From an uncultured Eubacteriales bacterium (GTDB lineage Bacteria > Bacillota > Clostridia > Oscillospirales > CAG-272), in the NCBI GenBank assembly GCA_958352145.1, contig CATWNM010000046.1, positions 1 through 14,509 on the forward strand: a DNA stretch of 14,509 nt, written 5' to 3'. This document shows positions 14,417 to 14,509 of the stretch, piece by piece. The position numbers and the translations under genes were made by a program. The notes beneath the pieces are model-generated. The model did not search any database. It was not told the DNA's origin and saw nothing but the letters and a program-made list of their open reading frames with translations. Every line of letters begins with the position of its first letter. Position 1 is the stretch's first letter.

Positions 14417-14443
14417 CCTTGAAATTCATTTCAGGTTTCAAGG
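14417..14443 (+). promoter_or_regulatory. Hairpin just before the last gene's ribosome binding site
   Basis: A perfect 8-bp stem, CCTTGAAA (14417-14424) with TTTCAAGG (14436-14443), loop of 11 bases, ending 10 bases before AGGAGG (14454-14459). There is no following T-run. It may influence translation of the gene that begins near 14463. Confidence 0.35.
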
Positions 14444-14462
14444 GTTAAAATTTAGGAGGGAA

Positions 14463-14509
14463 ATGATGAGCACAAAGATGAGAATAGCAAGCGTATTATT
14501 GATTGTAAT
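14463..14509 (+). CDS. Start of a further gene (N-terminus only)
   Basis: A strong AGGAGG (14454-14459) precedes a double ATG (14463 and 14466, same frame; the second has the better 6-base spacing). Only about 15 codons are visible: MMSTKMRIASVLLIV. The basic start and hydrophobic run suggest a signal peptide or lipoprotein leader, which would fit a sugar-binding protein beside a GH43 gene, but the function cannot be read. No promoter of good quality is seen between it and the surface-protein gene, so the two may share a transcript. Confidence 0.6.
   Translation, partial: MMSTKMRIASVLLIV

Overview
The window looks like chromosome from an anaerobic Clostridia-type Firmicute. The evidence is AGGAGG-like ribosome binding sites, SigA-type promoters with 16-17 base spacers, AT-rich intergenic DNA around moderately GC-rich genes, a clostridial-type topoisomerase III, a Na/Pi-PhoU fusion transporter and an S-layer-anchored (SLH) glycosidase. 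I see no transposase, phage, CRISPR, tRNA or rRNA gene.

Layout. (1) 1-631, minus strand: the N-terminal 210 codons of an unrecognised protein that runs off the left edge, sharing a back-to-back divergent promoter region with the next gene. (2) 761-3558, plus strand: topB-like DNA topoisomerase III, then an HD-domain phosphohydrolase, separated by 38 bases holding a perfect GNRA-loop hairpin. (3) 3743-6205, plus strand: a Na/phosphate cotransporter with a C-terminal PhoU-like domain and, 9 bases later, an SDR reductase that resembles the clostridial EF-P 5-aminopentanone reductase group. (4) 6206-6470: convergent intergenic region with two terminators. (5) 6471-7454, minus strand: PIG3-type quinone oxidoreductase with a perfect-consensus promoter. 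(6) 7783-8589 minus and 8793-9572 plus: an AraC-family regulator divergent from a type I 3-dehydroquinate dehydratase-like enzyme, with direct repeats between their promoters. (7) 9573-9994: a 422-base intergenic region with a perfect 9-base direct repeat, a promoter, a foldable ~120-base RNA with a possible 18-codon leader ORF and competing terminator, a 14-base palindrome and a second promoter. (8) 9995-14332: a 1445-residue secreted protein with three homologous right-handed beta-helix-type modules, a GH43 beta-propeller and three SLH domains. (9) 14463-14509: the first codons of another gene, behind two hairpins.

How the parts may work together. The right half reads as a small carbohydrate-response locus: an AraC regulator, a divergent enzyme of aldolase-like fold, and a wall-anchored GH43 protein. 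AGTATC-type direct repeats lie upstream of both the dehydratase-like gene and the leader RNA before the GH43 gene, so the AraC protein could control both; this is inference. The left half is housekeeping: topology, phosphate uptake, and possibly EF-P modification.

The most unusual signal is at about 9632-9790. A promoter leads into a multi-helix RNA whose closing stem shares its 3' strand with a terminator hairpin, which is the architecture of a riboswitch or attenuator. I could not match it to any known class from memory.
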